Shown piece after piece: positions 20,531 through 31,705 of a DNA stretch of 64,000 nt. This DNA comes from Atherinomorus stipes (Eukaryota; Chordata; Actinopteri; Atheriniformes; Atherinidae): NCBI GenBank assembly GCA_023101725.1, contig JALJCO010007151.1, positions 40,368-104,367 on the forward strand, read 5' to 3'. The first letter of the stretch is position 1, and the number at the start of each line of letters is the position of its first letter. Below the pieces are notes generated by a model that had not been told where the DNA came from, did not search any database, and saw nothing but the letters and a program-made list of their open reading frames with translations. The position numbers and the translations under genes were made by a program.

Positions 20531-22255
20531 CATCATTGTTACAATATTTATCATCATATTTAAGGTTGTGACATTATGAACTGCTTGAAAAACTTTTGCT
20601 GAAGCTGAAATTCAAGTAAATATCCAGACAATTTAATAAATGAAAGAGCCAGGCACAAAGAAACCGCCTCGTTTTTAGTCGTCGATAAATAAAAATAAAC
20701 AAGTCCACCTGTCAGTGGTCGGTCAGATGCACCGTGACTGCTTCTACAGGCTCTGCCAGAACTTTTGTCCTGCACGTGATCGGGACGTTGTGCGCTGTGA
20801 TGTCACAATCAGCTGATCAGATGCTCTTCTGGACCCGCTGCTGCAGGTTAAACAGAGCGTTCTAATGAACAGCGGATCGAGGTGGTGAGAAAATACGAAA
20901 ATGTGCACAACACGCGAGGCGTTTAAATACACGGACATCACCGCGTGCACAACCCCGCCCTGCACGGACCGGTTGGTGGTGAAATATAAACTCAACGAGT
21001 CAATACGGTGATCCCCGCGGCGTCGTGGAGGAATAACTGACCAAAACTAACTTTGTTCCTGTTCTGGAGGCCGCAGGGACAAGTTCTCTCTTCTCCCGGA
21101 TAACAACAGCTGTTTCAATCCTCTGTATATCCACGCTGTGTTCCCCTGACCACCTTTCACGTTTGTTTTTCCTGTGTGTGGGGGCTACCTGTGCTCCCAT
21201 TGGCTCAAAAGAGCCAATCGACATAATCTAGAAAATAGAACAAAACTTACAAATAAATACTGAATGAGTCTCATAAACACCCACTCCATCCAGACCACCT
21301 TCTCCTGCTGGGTCAGACCCCTTTTTTGTTCTTGGTGTCATAGATTCAACAAGGTGTTGAAGGTCAGAGACTTTCCTCATACTGACATGATAATCACGCA
21401 GCTGCAGATGAGAACGACCACAGCGGTTCTGTTGGACTGACTGTGACTGTGGAGGTCGTGAGAACCGGCTGCTACACTGAAGTAGCTCCTGTACATTAGA
21501 CCTCATCCAGCTCTCAGACCTGAAAGGCACTACCCTGTTACGTTTGACGGAAACTAATGGATACTATGAGAAATGCGTCTGTGTGTCTGGCCTCCCTACA
21601 AGACACCGGTTAACGGCAGCTGTCCTCTCATGATCAGTGCACCTGCTGGTTGCCAGGTATTAATCTAGTCCGTCGTAATGTATAATGATGTAATCTCCAG
21701 GAATTTTTTGGGCTAAACTAACCTTTACTGTGTAAAACTGTTCAGTGTTTACAAGAATCTACAAGAGAATGATTATAATTTAGCCCTGACTGAAGCTTTT
21801 GCAATGAGGAGAGAAATGCAAAGAACCTAATTTATTTGTAAGAATGTAGTGTAAAAACTAAATTACTGAGTAATCCAAAACTTGATCACAATTTAGCAGA
21901 TAAGACTTATGTCTAATTCTTACAGCTGATACTTAAAGGACTTATCAACTCTGGAGAGAGAGAATGAGTAATCCAGCTGGAACTACTTTTCTTCTTCCAA
22001 GCCTCCGTCCTGCTCAGAGGAACGCTTGTTCCAAACCCCTCTATCCTAACACACGGTCATCTCAGCCTTGGTACGACTCAGCACACAATTCTTCAGCTCC
22101 TTACTTCTTTGTTTTCAGTTTAAGATAAAAAAAAAAAAAAGAGGCAACCTCAGCCGGCTCCAGAGAAGAACCACCTTTCTCTGCCTCTGGCAGCAGGACA
22201 TGACTCATCCTGCAGCCATGCAGCTTCCTCAGCCAGCTGAAATAATATACTAGAA
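20531..22255. other. No recognisable gene
   Basis: A minus-strand frame at 21228-21530 (begins MPFRSESWMRSNVQEL) and others nearby have no recognisable domains. A fourteen-A run lies near 22127-22140. Part may be the interior of the hAT-like element starting at 20400. Confidence 0.4.
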
Positions 22256-22259
22256 AACT

Positions 22260-23126
22260 ACTTCATTGTCTCAAACATACACTATATTGGATATATAGTG
22301 GAACTGTGATAGGATGCCACCTGTGCAACAATCCAGTGGTGAAATTTCCTTGCTCCTAAATATTCCACAGTCAACTGTCAGCTGGATTATAAGAAAATGG
22401 AAGTGTTTGGGAACGACAGCAACTCAGCCACGAAGTGGTCGTCCACGTAAACTGATGGAGCAGGTCAGCGATGCTGAAGCGCATAGTGTGAAGAGGTGGC
22501 CAACTTTCTGCAGAGTCAATCTCTACAGACCTCCAAACTTCATGTGGCCTTCAGATCAGCTCAAGAACAGTGATAGAGAGCTTCATGGAATGGGTTTCCA
22601 TGGCAACCGGCTGCATCCATCCATACATCACCAAGTTCAATGCAAAGCGTGGATGCAGTGGTGGAAAGCAGCCGCCACTGGACTCTAGAGCAGTGGAGGC
22701 GTTCTCTGGAGGACCAATCACGCTTCTCCATCTGCCAATCTGATGGAGGAGTCTGGGTTTGGCGGTTGCCAGGACAACGGTACTTGTCTGACTGCATTGT
22801 GCCAAGTGTAAAGTTTGGTGGAGGGGGGATTATGGTGTGGGGGTGTTCTTCAGGAGATGGGCTTGGCCCCTTAGTTCCAGTGAAACGAACTCTGAATGCT
22901 TCAGCATACCAAGACATTCTGGACAATTCCATGCTCCCAACTTTGTGGGACCAGTTTGGAGCTGGCCCCTTCCTCTTCCAACATGACTGTGCACCAGTGC
23001 ACAAAGCAGGTCCATGAAGACCTGGATGCAGAGTCTGGTGTGGAGGAACTGGACTGGCCTGCACAGAGTCCTGACCTCAACCCCCCAGAACACCTTTGGG
23101 ATGAATTAGAGCGGAGACTGAGGGCG
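22260..23126 (+). mobile_element. Second Tc1-like relic, truncated at the right
   Basis: The left part has ACTATATTGGATATATAGTG, resembling the CACTATATTGCC-type terminus of another fish Tc1 family. It is followed by a transposase in three frames. Near 22326-22400 the helix-turn-helix reads EISLLLNIPQSTVSWIIRKW with GRPRK after it. Near 22714-23010 there are [10 protein letters not shown] and [12 protein letters not shown] (second Asp). Near 23040-23125 there is LDWPAQSPDLNPPEHLWDEL (the Glu within PPEHLW). The first Asp is probably in LEDQSRF. The sequence stops at RRLRA, where a different repeat begins, so the right terminus is lost. Confidence 0.85.
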
Positions 23127-24110
23127 TTTTCACATGGTGTGCTCGGGCCTGTGCCCCCCTGGCCCGGGATCGTTGATTCTTGTGTTGCGTTCACATGCCA
23201 GTGCTTGAACTAGGCTCGGGCATGCTTGGTATTTTCAGTGCCAGAACACTATGTGGCAGTGTTGCGGAAACTTTGTTGATAGCTTACAACCGAGGAAGCA
23301 ACAAACCCTTACGTCACCATCTAAGCAACGGGTTAGTTTATCAACAAGGAAGGAAACTCGTTTGGTTACTTGGAGAGATTTCTTGTCTGCTATGGATGCA
23401 AGCTGGGGATGTGAAACCAGCCACTGTCAATCAACGATAGACGATCCGATCGCCGTAGAGGCGCGCACAGTTACAACATCATCATGATAAAAAAATAAAA
23501 ATAATTTTAAAAAAAACCTTTGAGGTTTTGCAGCTCATCTGCCTGAGCCTGAAGTGACAACTATGTTGGCAGTTGTAAGCAGTTATTTACTGAATCTGTG
23601 TCAGAAGTGTCGGCCGCTCAAAATTAAATTTTGGTTTGGGTTTTTGTGTGGAGTATGTCATTTACGCTGATGTCGCGATTTAATAAAGTTATTGTTCAAA
23701 TATATGCGCGAATTATTTCTTTTGTGACTAAAAAGAAAGATAATAGCATTACTTGTGGCGCAGGGAAGCGTTTGGTAAACAAGCATAAGACGATGAACAG
23801 AGACGATAAGAGCCTGCGTCCGCAACGTACACCTCCGCAGAAAAGTGAGAAGGAAAAAGAGAAAACACAGTGTAATTAAGAGTTTATTATTCAGTCCTCA
23901 GCTGCGCAGATCAATGAGCTCTGTATCCAGACATGGTGCTCTACCAGAAACAGATAAGTAGCCGACACAGCAGAGCGCAGATCTGGAGATTTTTCTAACA
24001 TCTTATGGCAGTTAATTAATTAAAAGTCGCCTTAAAGATCGCTATTTAAAAAGATCATGATCATCCCCTTTGATCACTGACAGACGATCTGATCGAAAAT
24101 CACTCCATCC
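23127..24110. mobile_element. Possible DNA element replacing the Tc1 right end
   Basis: At the break in the Tc1 gene the sequence reads GGCGTTTTCACATGGTGTGC, similar to the GGTCGTTTTCACACC terminus of the Harbinger at 10157. No reciprocal end or returning Tc1 sequence was found before 24170, so boundaries and class are uncertain. It also holds gacgatccgatcg and gacgatctgatcg, partly repeated motifs. Confidence 0.3.
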
Positions 24111-24171
24111 TTTATGCAAGCCAGACACTCATATTTAGCATTTTAGCTTTTTTTAAACCACCAATTACAAT

Positions 24172-24424
24172 TAATCAAATCAAATCAAAGATACTTTATT
24201 GATCCCCGAGGCGAAATTCATGTTTCAGTACAACCCGTCCAAGACACACAAACAAAAACAAAACAAGACAGGATCAGGCAGACCTTAAAAGGAAAGAGAG
24301 AATGACAACAAAGATAAAATTTTGAATTTGAATTTAGAAGCAGAAAGTTCAGGGTCATCCAGGTCTTTATGTCACTAAGACATCTTTGTAACCTAACAAA
24401 CTGTTTGGTTTCATCAGGCTTCAT
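24172..24424 (-). mobile_element. LINE deletion derivative (reverse transcriptase joined to 3' end)
   Basis: On the minus strand a short frame reads LQRCLSDIKTWMTLNFLL followed by LNSNSK, a typical LINE reverse-transcriptase thumb-region block. About 130 bp further on is the L2-type 3' terminus AATTTCGCCTCGGGGATCAA-taaag followed by AATC-like repeats. The several hundred bp of C-terminal coding sequence normally between these are missing, so this is an internally deleted copy. Confidence 0.65.
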
Positions 24425-24455
24425 AGATAAGTAGGCTATATCTAAGTGTCATCTG

Positions 24456-25950
24456 CTGGGGCTGTAACGATACCCGTATTTAAATCGAAATCATGACACT
24501 CAGAGCCGCGATCCTGTCTCGCGGTGGGAAAAGGCAGGATCGCGACACCCTCCAAGCCCCGTTCAGACGCTTTAAAACTCAGATCACAGAAAACTTTTTG
24601 ACTTTTTCCCATCAGGCTACAGACTATTGTAACATTCAGTTGCTAACCAGACAACACGTCTGTCTGAAGGGCACCTGTGGTAAAGTGTCATGTTGTTTTT
24701 CCTGCAAATCAAATGAAACTTGTTAGTTTTCTATCGGTAGTCCTCTGTCCGGGATGAGCCACTCGCGCGCATCCAGCTCGGGAGTGTGTGATTGAGGAGC
24801 GATGGCAGGTCTTCAGACACTGAGACCAGTAAGGACAGGAGGAGGATCCTGGTCGTGTTCGGAAGGACAGACGCACGTAGGACGTCAAGCTGGACCGAGC
24901 GCGTGGACAGCCGAGAGATGGACGCGGTGGTGAGACGACCCCCACTGGAGCAGCGGAGCGCTGCTGGTTTTAGGTGTTTTTATTTGCTGTGATGTGATGG
25001 TAAATCAGCGGCAGTCCTGTCCTGACCAGCCCCAGCTTGGAGTGTGGAGTCCCGGCCGGTCCCTCACGCAGGTCGCTCCATCCTCCGAGCACGGAGAGGA
25101 GGACCGGTGTCTGTACGTGAGGGACTCCCCGTGGAAGCCGCAATGACAACCAACCGGATGCCGCGCGTGTGTGAAGAAATAAACCAATAAAAATAATAAT
25201 TTCTCAATCCAGCCTTAACAAATAAGACCAATAACGGCGGATCCCTGCAGAGCAGTGGAAGCACCCAGACGCCTCCTTCACTTTGATTTAACTTTGAACA
25301 GCTGATTTTCAGCATGTTGGAGTTTCCAGCGATGCAACTGAAAATAATTTGTTCCAGCCAACGGGAAAGTGAGGTCTGAATGCTTTCCTCCTCTCTGAGA
25401 CGCGCTGGTATGTCATCATTATGTCGGGTTAACATCAGTGCTCGGCCATCATAACGCCACCATCTCCCCGACATCTCCCCGTTTAATTAAATTCTCCTCT
25501 GCAGGGATCAGAGAGCAGCCTCTCACATGACATATGGACATGATGCTGTTCCTGAGGAAGAACTCTAGTTTTAAATCAAAAGGTTTGATGTAGAAAGCTG
25601 TCAAGGTCAAGGATTTATTTGTTATTTAACTTCATTTTTCATTAACAGCGCTTCAATTATTTTTATATTTCAAAAGCATTATTTTATCAGAGAAAAGAGA
25701 AATGTTTTATCTTTGGTTATTAATTCAATCATTTTGATTATTGTCTTCAGCTATGTGCAGGTTATTTGTCACATTAAGTTAAATGTTATAAATGCAATTT
25801 AAATGAAATACTTAAAAAAAAAATTAAAGTAAAAAAACACCTTTTTTAAATTAGAATTTTTTTTTTTTTAAATCGTTATGTGTATCGAATCGTGGGTCAA
25901 AAATCGTGATCTGAATTGAATCGTGAGTTGGTGTATCGTTACAGTCCTAG
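24456..25950. mobile_element. hAT-like element, about 1.5 kb, no transposase
   Basis: The left end CTGGGGCTGTAACGATACCC mirrors the right end, whose reverse complement reads CTAGGACTGTAACGATACAC. Subterminal AATCG-type motifs (aaatcgaaatcat; gtgatctgaattgaatcgtg) are typical of fish hAT elements. The interior is GC-rich at 24780-25180 and AT-rich at 25600-25870. No transposase frame and no matching 8-bp flanks were seen. A 10-bp stem hairpin lies at 24507-24544. Confidence 0.65.
24507..24544. other. Hairpin with 10-bp GC-rich stem in hAT
   Basis: CGCGATCCTG at 24507-24516 pairs with CAGGATCGCG at 24535-24544 across an 18-nt loop. It is close to the left end and could be a subterminal protein-binding site, or chance. 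Confidence 0.6.
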
Positions 25951-26976
25951 TTTTCCTCATTCATGGTGCTCAGGATCAAATCCAGACATTCCTCCACGGT
26001 TTCCACCGCCATTTAGAGAAGGAAAAGGCTCCGAGCTCGCTGAAACCGTTGTCAAATGCAATGGAAAAGTAAGGCTGCTAATACCAAATACTGAATTTAA
26101 GCTCTCAAGAATTGTACAAACTGTTTTTACATTATATTTCCATGTATGGTTGCACATATTTTAATAGATTTTTACCCTCACTCTTCTGCTCATTTCTAAA
26201 GACAGGGTGGAGGAGTAGCCCACTCAAGAGCGTTTCTAAAGCTGCAGCTTCAGTTCAGGGCGAGCTCCTTCCTCATAAATCAGAACCAGATGTACTTTAT
26301 CTCCAAACAACCAAAGCATCGATGTGCAGAAGAGCCGGTTTTAACACTAAGCAGACTAAGCGGCCACTTAGGGCCCTGCACCGCAAGGGGGCCCCCTAAG
26401 GAAGTTTGTCTCAATTAGTATTTTATGGACTTCAGAAGCAGCTGGCAAGGACAAGTTGATTTATTTTCTGATGATACTGTAATGTCAGGTACTAGGGATG
26501 TAGAGATTCAGTGATTTGAATCAGTATTCTGACACAGACGTGTGAGATGCGACCAGTACTGGTTCACCCAATATGCACACTACACACGTTGCGTAGAGCC
26601 CCGCAGACTAATATAGGCCCCATGAAGGGATTTAAAAAAACAAACAAACAAAAAAAAAACGTTACCGCCCGTTGTGCATATGTCCCGCATTTCCAGTGCA
26701 TCGGACTGAAGAGGAGAAGTTGAAGATGAAGCGGAATTAAGGGATATGGGATATATGAGAAAACGAGAAAGGAAGAACATGAGAATGAATCGCGAAACAA
26801 GTCAGGTAACTGTCTGCTCTCCCGTTGGGAGAGTTGGAGGGACTCGCCATACATTAGCAGGGGATGAGCTTCGGTCTCACTGTGTATCTTGCTGGCTTCT
26901 ATCAGTTTCGTTCTAATGTTACAGTTACAACTGCACTTACAAAAACAAACAAACAAAAAAATTAGTGGATATTGAT
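25951..26976. other. Repeat debris, no gene
   Basis: Near 26360-26400 an imperfect palindrome (cttagggccctgc / gggggccccctaag) resembles ends of another fish repeat also glimpsed at 26600 and 31165-31205. A TAGGGATGTAGAGATTCAGT segment at 26493 looks like a one-sided hAT end. A-rich runs lie at 26632-26660. The 152-codon minus frame at 26564-27022 overlaps these repeats and is not a gene. Confidence 0.35.
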
Positions 26977-27313
26977 CAGGGGCGGACTGGGACAATAATT
27001 CAGGCCGGGAATTTGATACCATCCCAGGCCACCTCCACCAAAAACACTAGGAGTAAATTAGGGCTGGGTGCCTACTGATGTAAGACTGTAAAATAATAAA
27101 ACAAAGGGCTCCACATGTGGCCACACACAGCTTTTTGTTTCTTTCGGCGCTGAACGTTTTTGTCTGCGTCTGTGAGTTTCATGAGCTTCAATGGGACATC
27201 TGGCATGACGGATTATTTATCTAAAACTCAAACAGGACCAAACAGGCCAGGCCAGTTTGATGGCCAGGCCACCGGGAAATGTCCCGATTCTCCAAATGGC
27301 CAGTCCGCCACAG
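26977..27313. mobile_element. hAT MITE with near-perfect 8-bp target duplication
   Basis: Termini CAGGGGCGGACTGG and CCAGTCCGCCACAG bound 337 bp. The 8-bp flanks are ATATTGAT (26969-26976) and ATATTGAG (27314-27321), seven of eight identical, which supports hAT. No coding sequence. The larger copy at 31411-35672 shares the termini. Confidence 0.8.
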
Positions 27314-27363
27314 ATATTGAGTAAGGTTTCATTTTGTTTGCTTGGATAACCAACAAGCAAATA

Positions 27364-27834
27364 CAGTCGTCCTCAAAATTATTCATACCCTCCAATTAAA
27401 GAAAAGGTTAAATTCACAACAGTAATTAGAATAAGAAACTAAAGAAACTAATAATAAATACAAATTTACAAAATTATAATTTAGCTGGCCAGACACATTA
27501 GAGCACCTTTCCCATGAACAGTGGACCAACATACCTGTTAACAGGTGCAGACGTCTGATTGGATGTTACAGATTGATTGCAGTGATTGTCTCAAAGTGTT
27601 GCTCAATAAAGTTTTAGCTTCGGAGCTCCATCATGCTTGTTTACTTGTGTTTTTGTGGGTGTTGGTTTGGGTGTGTGTGTTTAATATTTCTGTCAAACCA
27701 CAATTCAAAATCAATGTTGTGATTTTCATAGGATTTTTATTTCTTATTACTTTAGTCAATTTCATCTTATTTAACTGACAGCTGATTATTTTCCTTCTTT
27801 AACTGGAGGGTATGAATAATTTTGAGGACAACTG
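27364..27834. mobile_element. Tc1/mariner-type MITE
   Basis: TA duplications (27362-27363, 27835-27836) flank termini CAGTCGTCCTCAAAATTATT and the reverse complement AATAATTTTGAGGACAACTG; the repeat extends at least 31 bp, including cataccctcca. It is 471 bp long and has no transposase. Confidence 0.88.
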
Positions 27835-27919
27835 TAGATGCAGATATCTTATTATAAGAATATAAGAATTGAACTCATACAAACTCATACTCTAAAAATA
27901 TACTAATTGATGCCGTTTC

Positions 27920-28205
27920 GAGTAAATTCTGGATGCTACCCACTCAGGACACTTGGATTACATTGGACGAGCAGTATGGAGGAATATTGACAAGTTTTTG
28001 TACACTTTTATGGACCTTTTTGGCTCAGACCCCGGTGAACTCCATTATATGAAAGTTGGGGGGAAACGAGAAGCCTTCCTGATCGCCAGCTGCATTTAAG
28101 ATGTTAAAAAAGTGCTGCAGAGTCTTGCTCACCATGAGGGGAAGTGGAAGATAAAGTTACATCATTCTGTGGGTGAACTATTCCTTTAATGCATAAACAA
28201 CCAAA
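27920..28205. repeat. Dispersed repeat, inverted partner of 18490-18655
   Basis: It carries the reverse complement of the 18.5-kb repeat and continues to GTGGGTGAACTATTCCTTTAA at about 28169-28189, which resembles the end of a TTAA-target element. The left terminus is not visible. Confidence 0.65.
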
Positions 28206-28574
28206 TTATTATCCATACCATAATAATTTGAATTTATATAATTTGTCATTATTTGGACAAGAAGCTGATTTTTGCATGTAGATATCTTGTCACCAAGAAA
28301 CCACGTCTCCTCCTTATTTCTGAAGTGTGTGATAGTTTAAAGCTTCCATGTAGAATTTTATAATCAGGTGTTCAGAAACAAAGTCTCACTGGAGACGTTT
28401 TAAATGTCTGAAAGTGGATTTATCTTAGTGAGAGAAGCTGGCCTAGGGAATATGGGGGCCCTGTCATAGTAGAGTACCAGACTTACACTGAAGTATCAAT
28501 ATGACTGCACTGGTATCGGTCGATATCTACGGTGGCGCTGAACTGCCACAGCGATGAAATAAATGTTGGGTTAT

Positions 28575-28650
28575 AACGTGAAACCTTTCTCGCTATAACG
28601 AGATATACTTCTCGTTTAAACGAGAAAGTTTTTCTCGTTATAACGACTAA
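28575..28650. repeat. Left cluster of GTTATAACGAGA palindromes
   Basis: Contains ctcgctataacgagat, TCTCGTTTAAACGAGA and ttctcgttataacga, each a near-palindrome of 14-18 bp. They are mirrored by a larger cluster at 30680-30810 and may be transposase-binding subterminal repeats. Confidence 0.7.
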
Positions 28651-29429
28651 GATAAAGTTGGAAAGATATTGACAGATTCGGACTTCCGGGATCAATAACT
28701 CTGAGACGAAACGTTTTTGAAACACAAATGACACCCCTTTCACGTCATAATAGCACAGACTACTAGCTACAAGAATTAAAAAACGTTTTGTTTTTTTTTT
28801 AGAAAAACCGAGCTGGATGAATAACATTGATCTCTATGAGCAGGCGGTAGCGGAGCGAGTGGTTAGGGACCATCTGCCAATGGCAATGCAGGAGCAAGAC
28901 GCTGTGAATAAAAATCAATAACCCCACTGTCATACAGAACAGAGACTCCGAAATCACCACATACACCTAGGGGCTCCAGATGGTCATACTACAACAGCTG
29001 TTTTGGAGAAATGTGCCTTTGATAATTCATTATAATCTTGCTGTATTGATAAATAACTCCATCATTACAAAGTGCAGAGACTCCAATAGTCACCACACAT
29101 CAATGGAGCCTTGTTGATCATACTACAACTCTTCCTCTCATAAAATATGCTTAAATGTAGTTTGAGGGATTTAAAAAAAAAAAAGCCAAATAAGTCATAT
29201 AATTGGCAATAATTTTGATATCATATGTAGTACCACTAAACTCACGTTACACATAAACCATCTCCATTTTTCCATGCTACTCTTATTAGAGTAAAATATG
29301 CTAAAATTTAAATTTTGGGGATTTCTAATCAATAAACAAGTCATAAAATTAGCAATAACTCATTTATTAGGCTTCAAATTGTAGTACCACCATACTTTCA
29401 GAACAAATAAACCAAAGTCTTTCTCAAAC

Positions 29430-29755
29430 CCTGCCTTTTCTCATCCGCCCTTCAGTTCCAAAAGCCTGGAAAAAAACTGTTGCCTCTGTTCCACTGTCAT
29501 GTCACCCATAACAACCTGTTTGAACAAATCCAGTCCAGTTTCTGCTCCCACCATAGCGCTTTAGCAGCCCTCATCCAGATCACCAATGATCTTCTCATCT
29601 CACTTTTCCATCATCATCATCCTCAATCTGAGTGCAGCCTTTGACACCATCTCCCACCCCATTCTACTCAATAGACTCTGTAGGCATCACTCAGACCACC
29701 CCCTTCACTGGTTTTACTCCTCCCTCACTGGCTTTACTCAGTTCCATCATCCATC
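29430..29755 (+). mobile_element. LINE reverse-transcriptase fragment (L2/CR1-like)
   Basis: Broken frames give FEQIQSSFCSHHSALAAL-like sequence near 29520-29570 and LNLSAAFDTISHPILLNRL at 29616-29672, with HWFYSSLTG after it. This is the fingers/first-palm block of LINE reverse transcriptases. The usual first catalytic Asp position in LDLSAAFD is Asn here. It is followed by CATC repeats and a ccatccatccattcattc segment near 29750-29770, which starts a different common fish repeat. It is inserted in the loop of the foldback element. Confidence 0.75.
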
Positions 29756-30679
29756 CATCCATTCATTCATTTATTTCCTTGTCGCTTCTCTGGGATCTGG
29801 TTGGAGGGGGCAGCTTCCACACACCCAGGGGCTCCAGATGGTCATACTACACCAGCTGTTTTCTAGAAATGTGCCTTTTGATAATCCATTAATCATTAAT
29901 ACCTTACAATATTCATCAATAACTCCACTATTGATTGAAATAGCAAGACACTAATGATTAATAATAATAAGATAAATGTAAAAAATAAATAAAGGTGCAT
30001 TTTTCCAAAACAGCTGTTGTAGTATGATCATCAGGAGTCCCTGAGGTGTGTGGTGATTTTACAGTGTCTACACTGTATAACAGTGGAGTTACTGATTGAA
30101 ATAGCAAGATACTGTATCAATGATTAATAACAAAAAAAAGTAAAAAACAAATGAAGGTGTATTTTTTTCCAAAACAGCTGTTGTAGTATAATCAGCGGAA
30201 GTCCTTTGGCGTGTGTGGTGATTTGGAAATGTCTGCACTGTAGAACAGTAGGCTAGTTATTAATTGATATATCAAAATATCAATAATTAATAACAATAGA
30301 AAATTTTAAAAAATTGAAGTTGCATTTCTCCAAAACAGCTGTTGTAGTATGACCATCTGGAGCCCCTAGGTGTATGTGGTGATTTTGGAGTCTCTGTTCT
30401 GTATGACAGTGGGGTTATTGATTTTTATTCGCAGCGTCTTGCTCCTGTATTGCCATTTGCAGACGGTCCCTAACCACTCGCTCCGCTACCGCGTGCTCAT
30501 AGAGATCAATGTTATTCACCCAGATAGTTTTTTCTCAAAAAATAACGTTTTTAATTCTTGTAACTAGTAGTCTGTGCTATTATGACGTGAAAGGGGTGTC
30601 ATTTGTGTTTCAAAAACGTTTCGTCTCAGAGTTATTGATCCCGGAAGTTCGAATCTGTCAATATCTTTCCAACTTTATC

Positions 30680-30812
30680 TTAGTCGTTATAACGAGATAA
30701 ACTTTCTCGTTTAAACGAGAAGTATATCTCGTTATAACGAGAAAGGTTTTACGTTATAACGAGAAAGTTTCTCATTATAACGAGATTTTTTCTCGTTATA
30801 ACGAGATATGGC
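30680..30812. repeat. Right cluster of GTTATAACGAGA palindromes
   Basis: About six near-identical palindromic units such as TCTCGTTATAACGAGA and TCTCGTTTAAACGAGA lie back to back. There are about twice as many as in the left arm, so the array has expanded or contracted since insertion. Confidence 0.8.
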
Positions 30813-31609
30813 TCCAACATTTATTTCATCGCTGTGGCAGTTCAGCGCCACCGTAGATATCAGTACCACTGTCAGCATCAATATTATCGATATTCGTATC
30901 GAATTCGTGAGTTCAGCAAATTTGATGGAGCTGAATTAATATTCGCCTTATCCATATAACAGGTGCTGCCTGTGCTGAAGTTTCTCACTTCAAGCAGCAT
31001 CAGAGCCAGTCAGCCAGTGGAGGGACAGAGCCAGATTCATGTAGGACAGACACAGATGAGCCAGCTTTATCATCCGGTGCAGGCTCATCCACAGATGTGC
31101 AATATTTTCTTTATGTTTAAAGCACGGGGTGTCATGTGCAACTGTTGAAAGTTTTTGCAGTTCAGTTAGAAGGGCCCCTCACCAGAGTTTTGCCTAGGGC
31201 CCCATGGAGGTCTGAATCGGCTCTCCCCTGCAGGAACCAACTGGACCACCTGTCAGTTTCTGCTGCTGAAGGATGACACTGGGTGACTTCCTGATTACTG
31301 ATCACACCACCAGTTGGCCAATTCGCTCCAGTTACCGCAACAACTTCACATCTCTCCTCTGTCTTATCGTCGTTTATACTCATTTGTAATAGATTCGTGA
31401 CACCGAGGAGCAGAGCTGGACTGGGACAAAAAATCGGCCCGGGAATTTTGAACCGAGACTGGCCCACCAGATATTGATGGAACAACGATGGCGCCTCTGA
31501 TTCAAAACAAGTGCTTTTAAACTGTCTTGCTTGTATGTAGCTACTTGTCTAATGTAGCCTACTTGTCTAATAAACTTAAACCTAAACCTCCTCCCAACAT
31601 CTAAAGACA

Positions 31610-31705
31610 TGTACATAGGTAAACAGGTCTCCCTTAAAAAAGAGACGCCATGTCTCAATGGGATTTACCTGTATAAATAAAGGTTAAAAAAAAAAAAAAG
31701 AAAAG
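31610..31705 (+). mobile_element. LINE 3' tail
   Basis: Sequence around ATGTCTCAATGGGATTTACC followed by TGTATAAATAAAGGTT and an A-rich run matches a fish LINE 3' end (type: ...CAATGGGACTTxCCTGGTTAAATAAAGG). The body is missing. A related tail in opposite orientation is at 59640. Confidence 0.6.

Larger units (their letters stand above)
28505..30875. mobile_element. Foldback element with tandem sub-repeats and short palindromes
   Basis: Arms of about 500 bp (28505-29025 and 30335-30875) are reverse complements. Both contain cgccaccgtagatat (or its complement), a cluster of TCTCGTTATAACGAGA-like palindromes, and tagcggagcgagtggttagg. Between them the inner arm sequence ccaaaacagctgttgtagta recurs at about 30005, 30169 and 30330 (period about 162 bp), with inverted diverged units near 28980, 29110 and 29845. 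A LINE fragment (29430-29755) sits in the loop. Tandem sub-repeats inside inverted arms recall Drosophila Foldback elements; relationship is not implied. No coding sequence or target duplication was identified. Confidence 0.75.

Noticed and set aside
26564..27022. 152-codon minus-strand frame
   Set aside because: It overlaps A-rich tracts and the start of a hAT MITE; composition is low complexity and no family is recognised.
28835..28870. tRNA A-box-like sequence in the foldback arm
   Set aside because: No B-box at the right distance and no cloverleaf could be formed, so neither a tRNA gene nor a SINE is claimed.
26360..31205. One large element between two TAGGGCCC-like motifs
   Set aside because: The motifs at 26.37, 26.6 and 31.2 kb do not form a convincing terminal pair and several complete elements lie between them.
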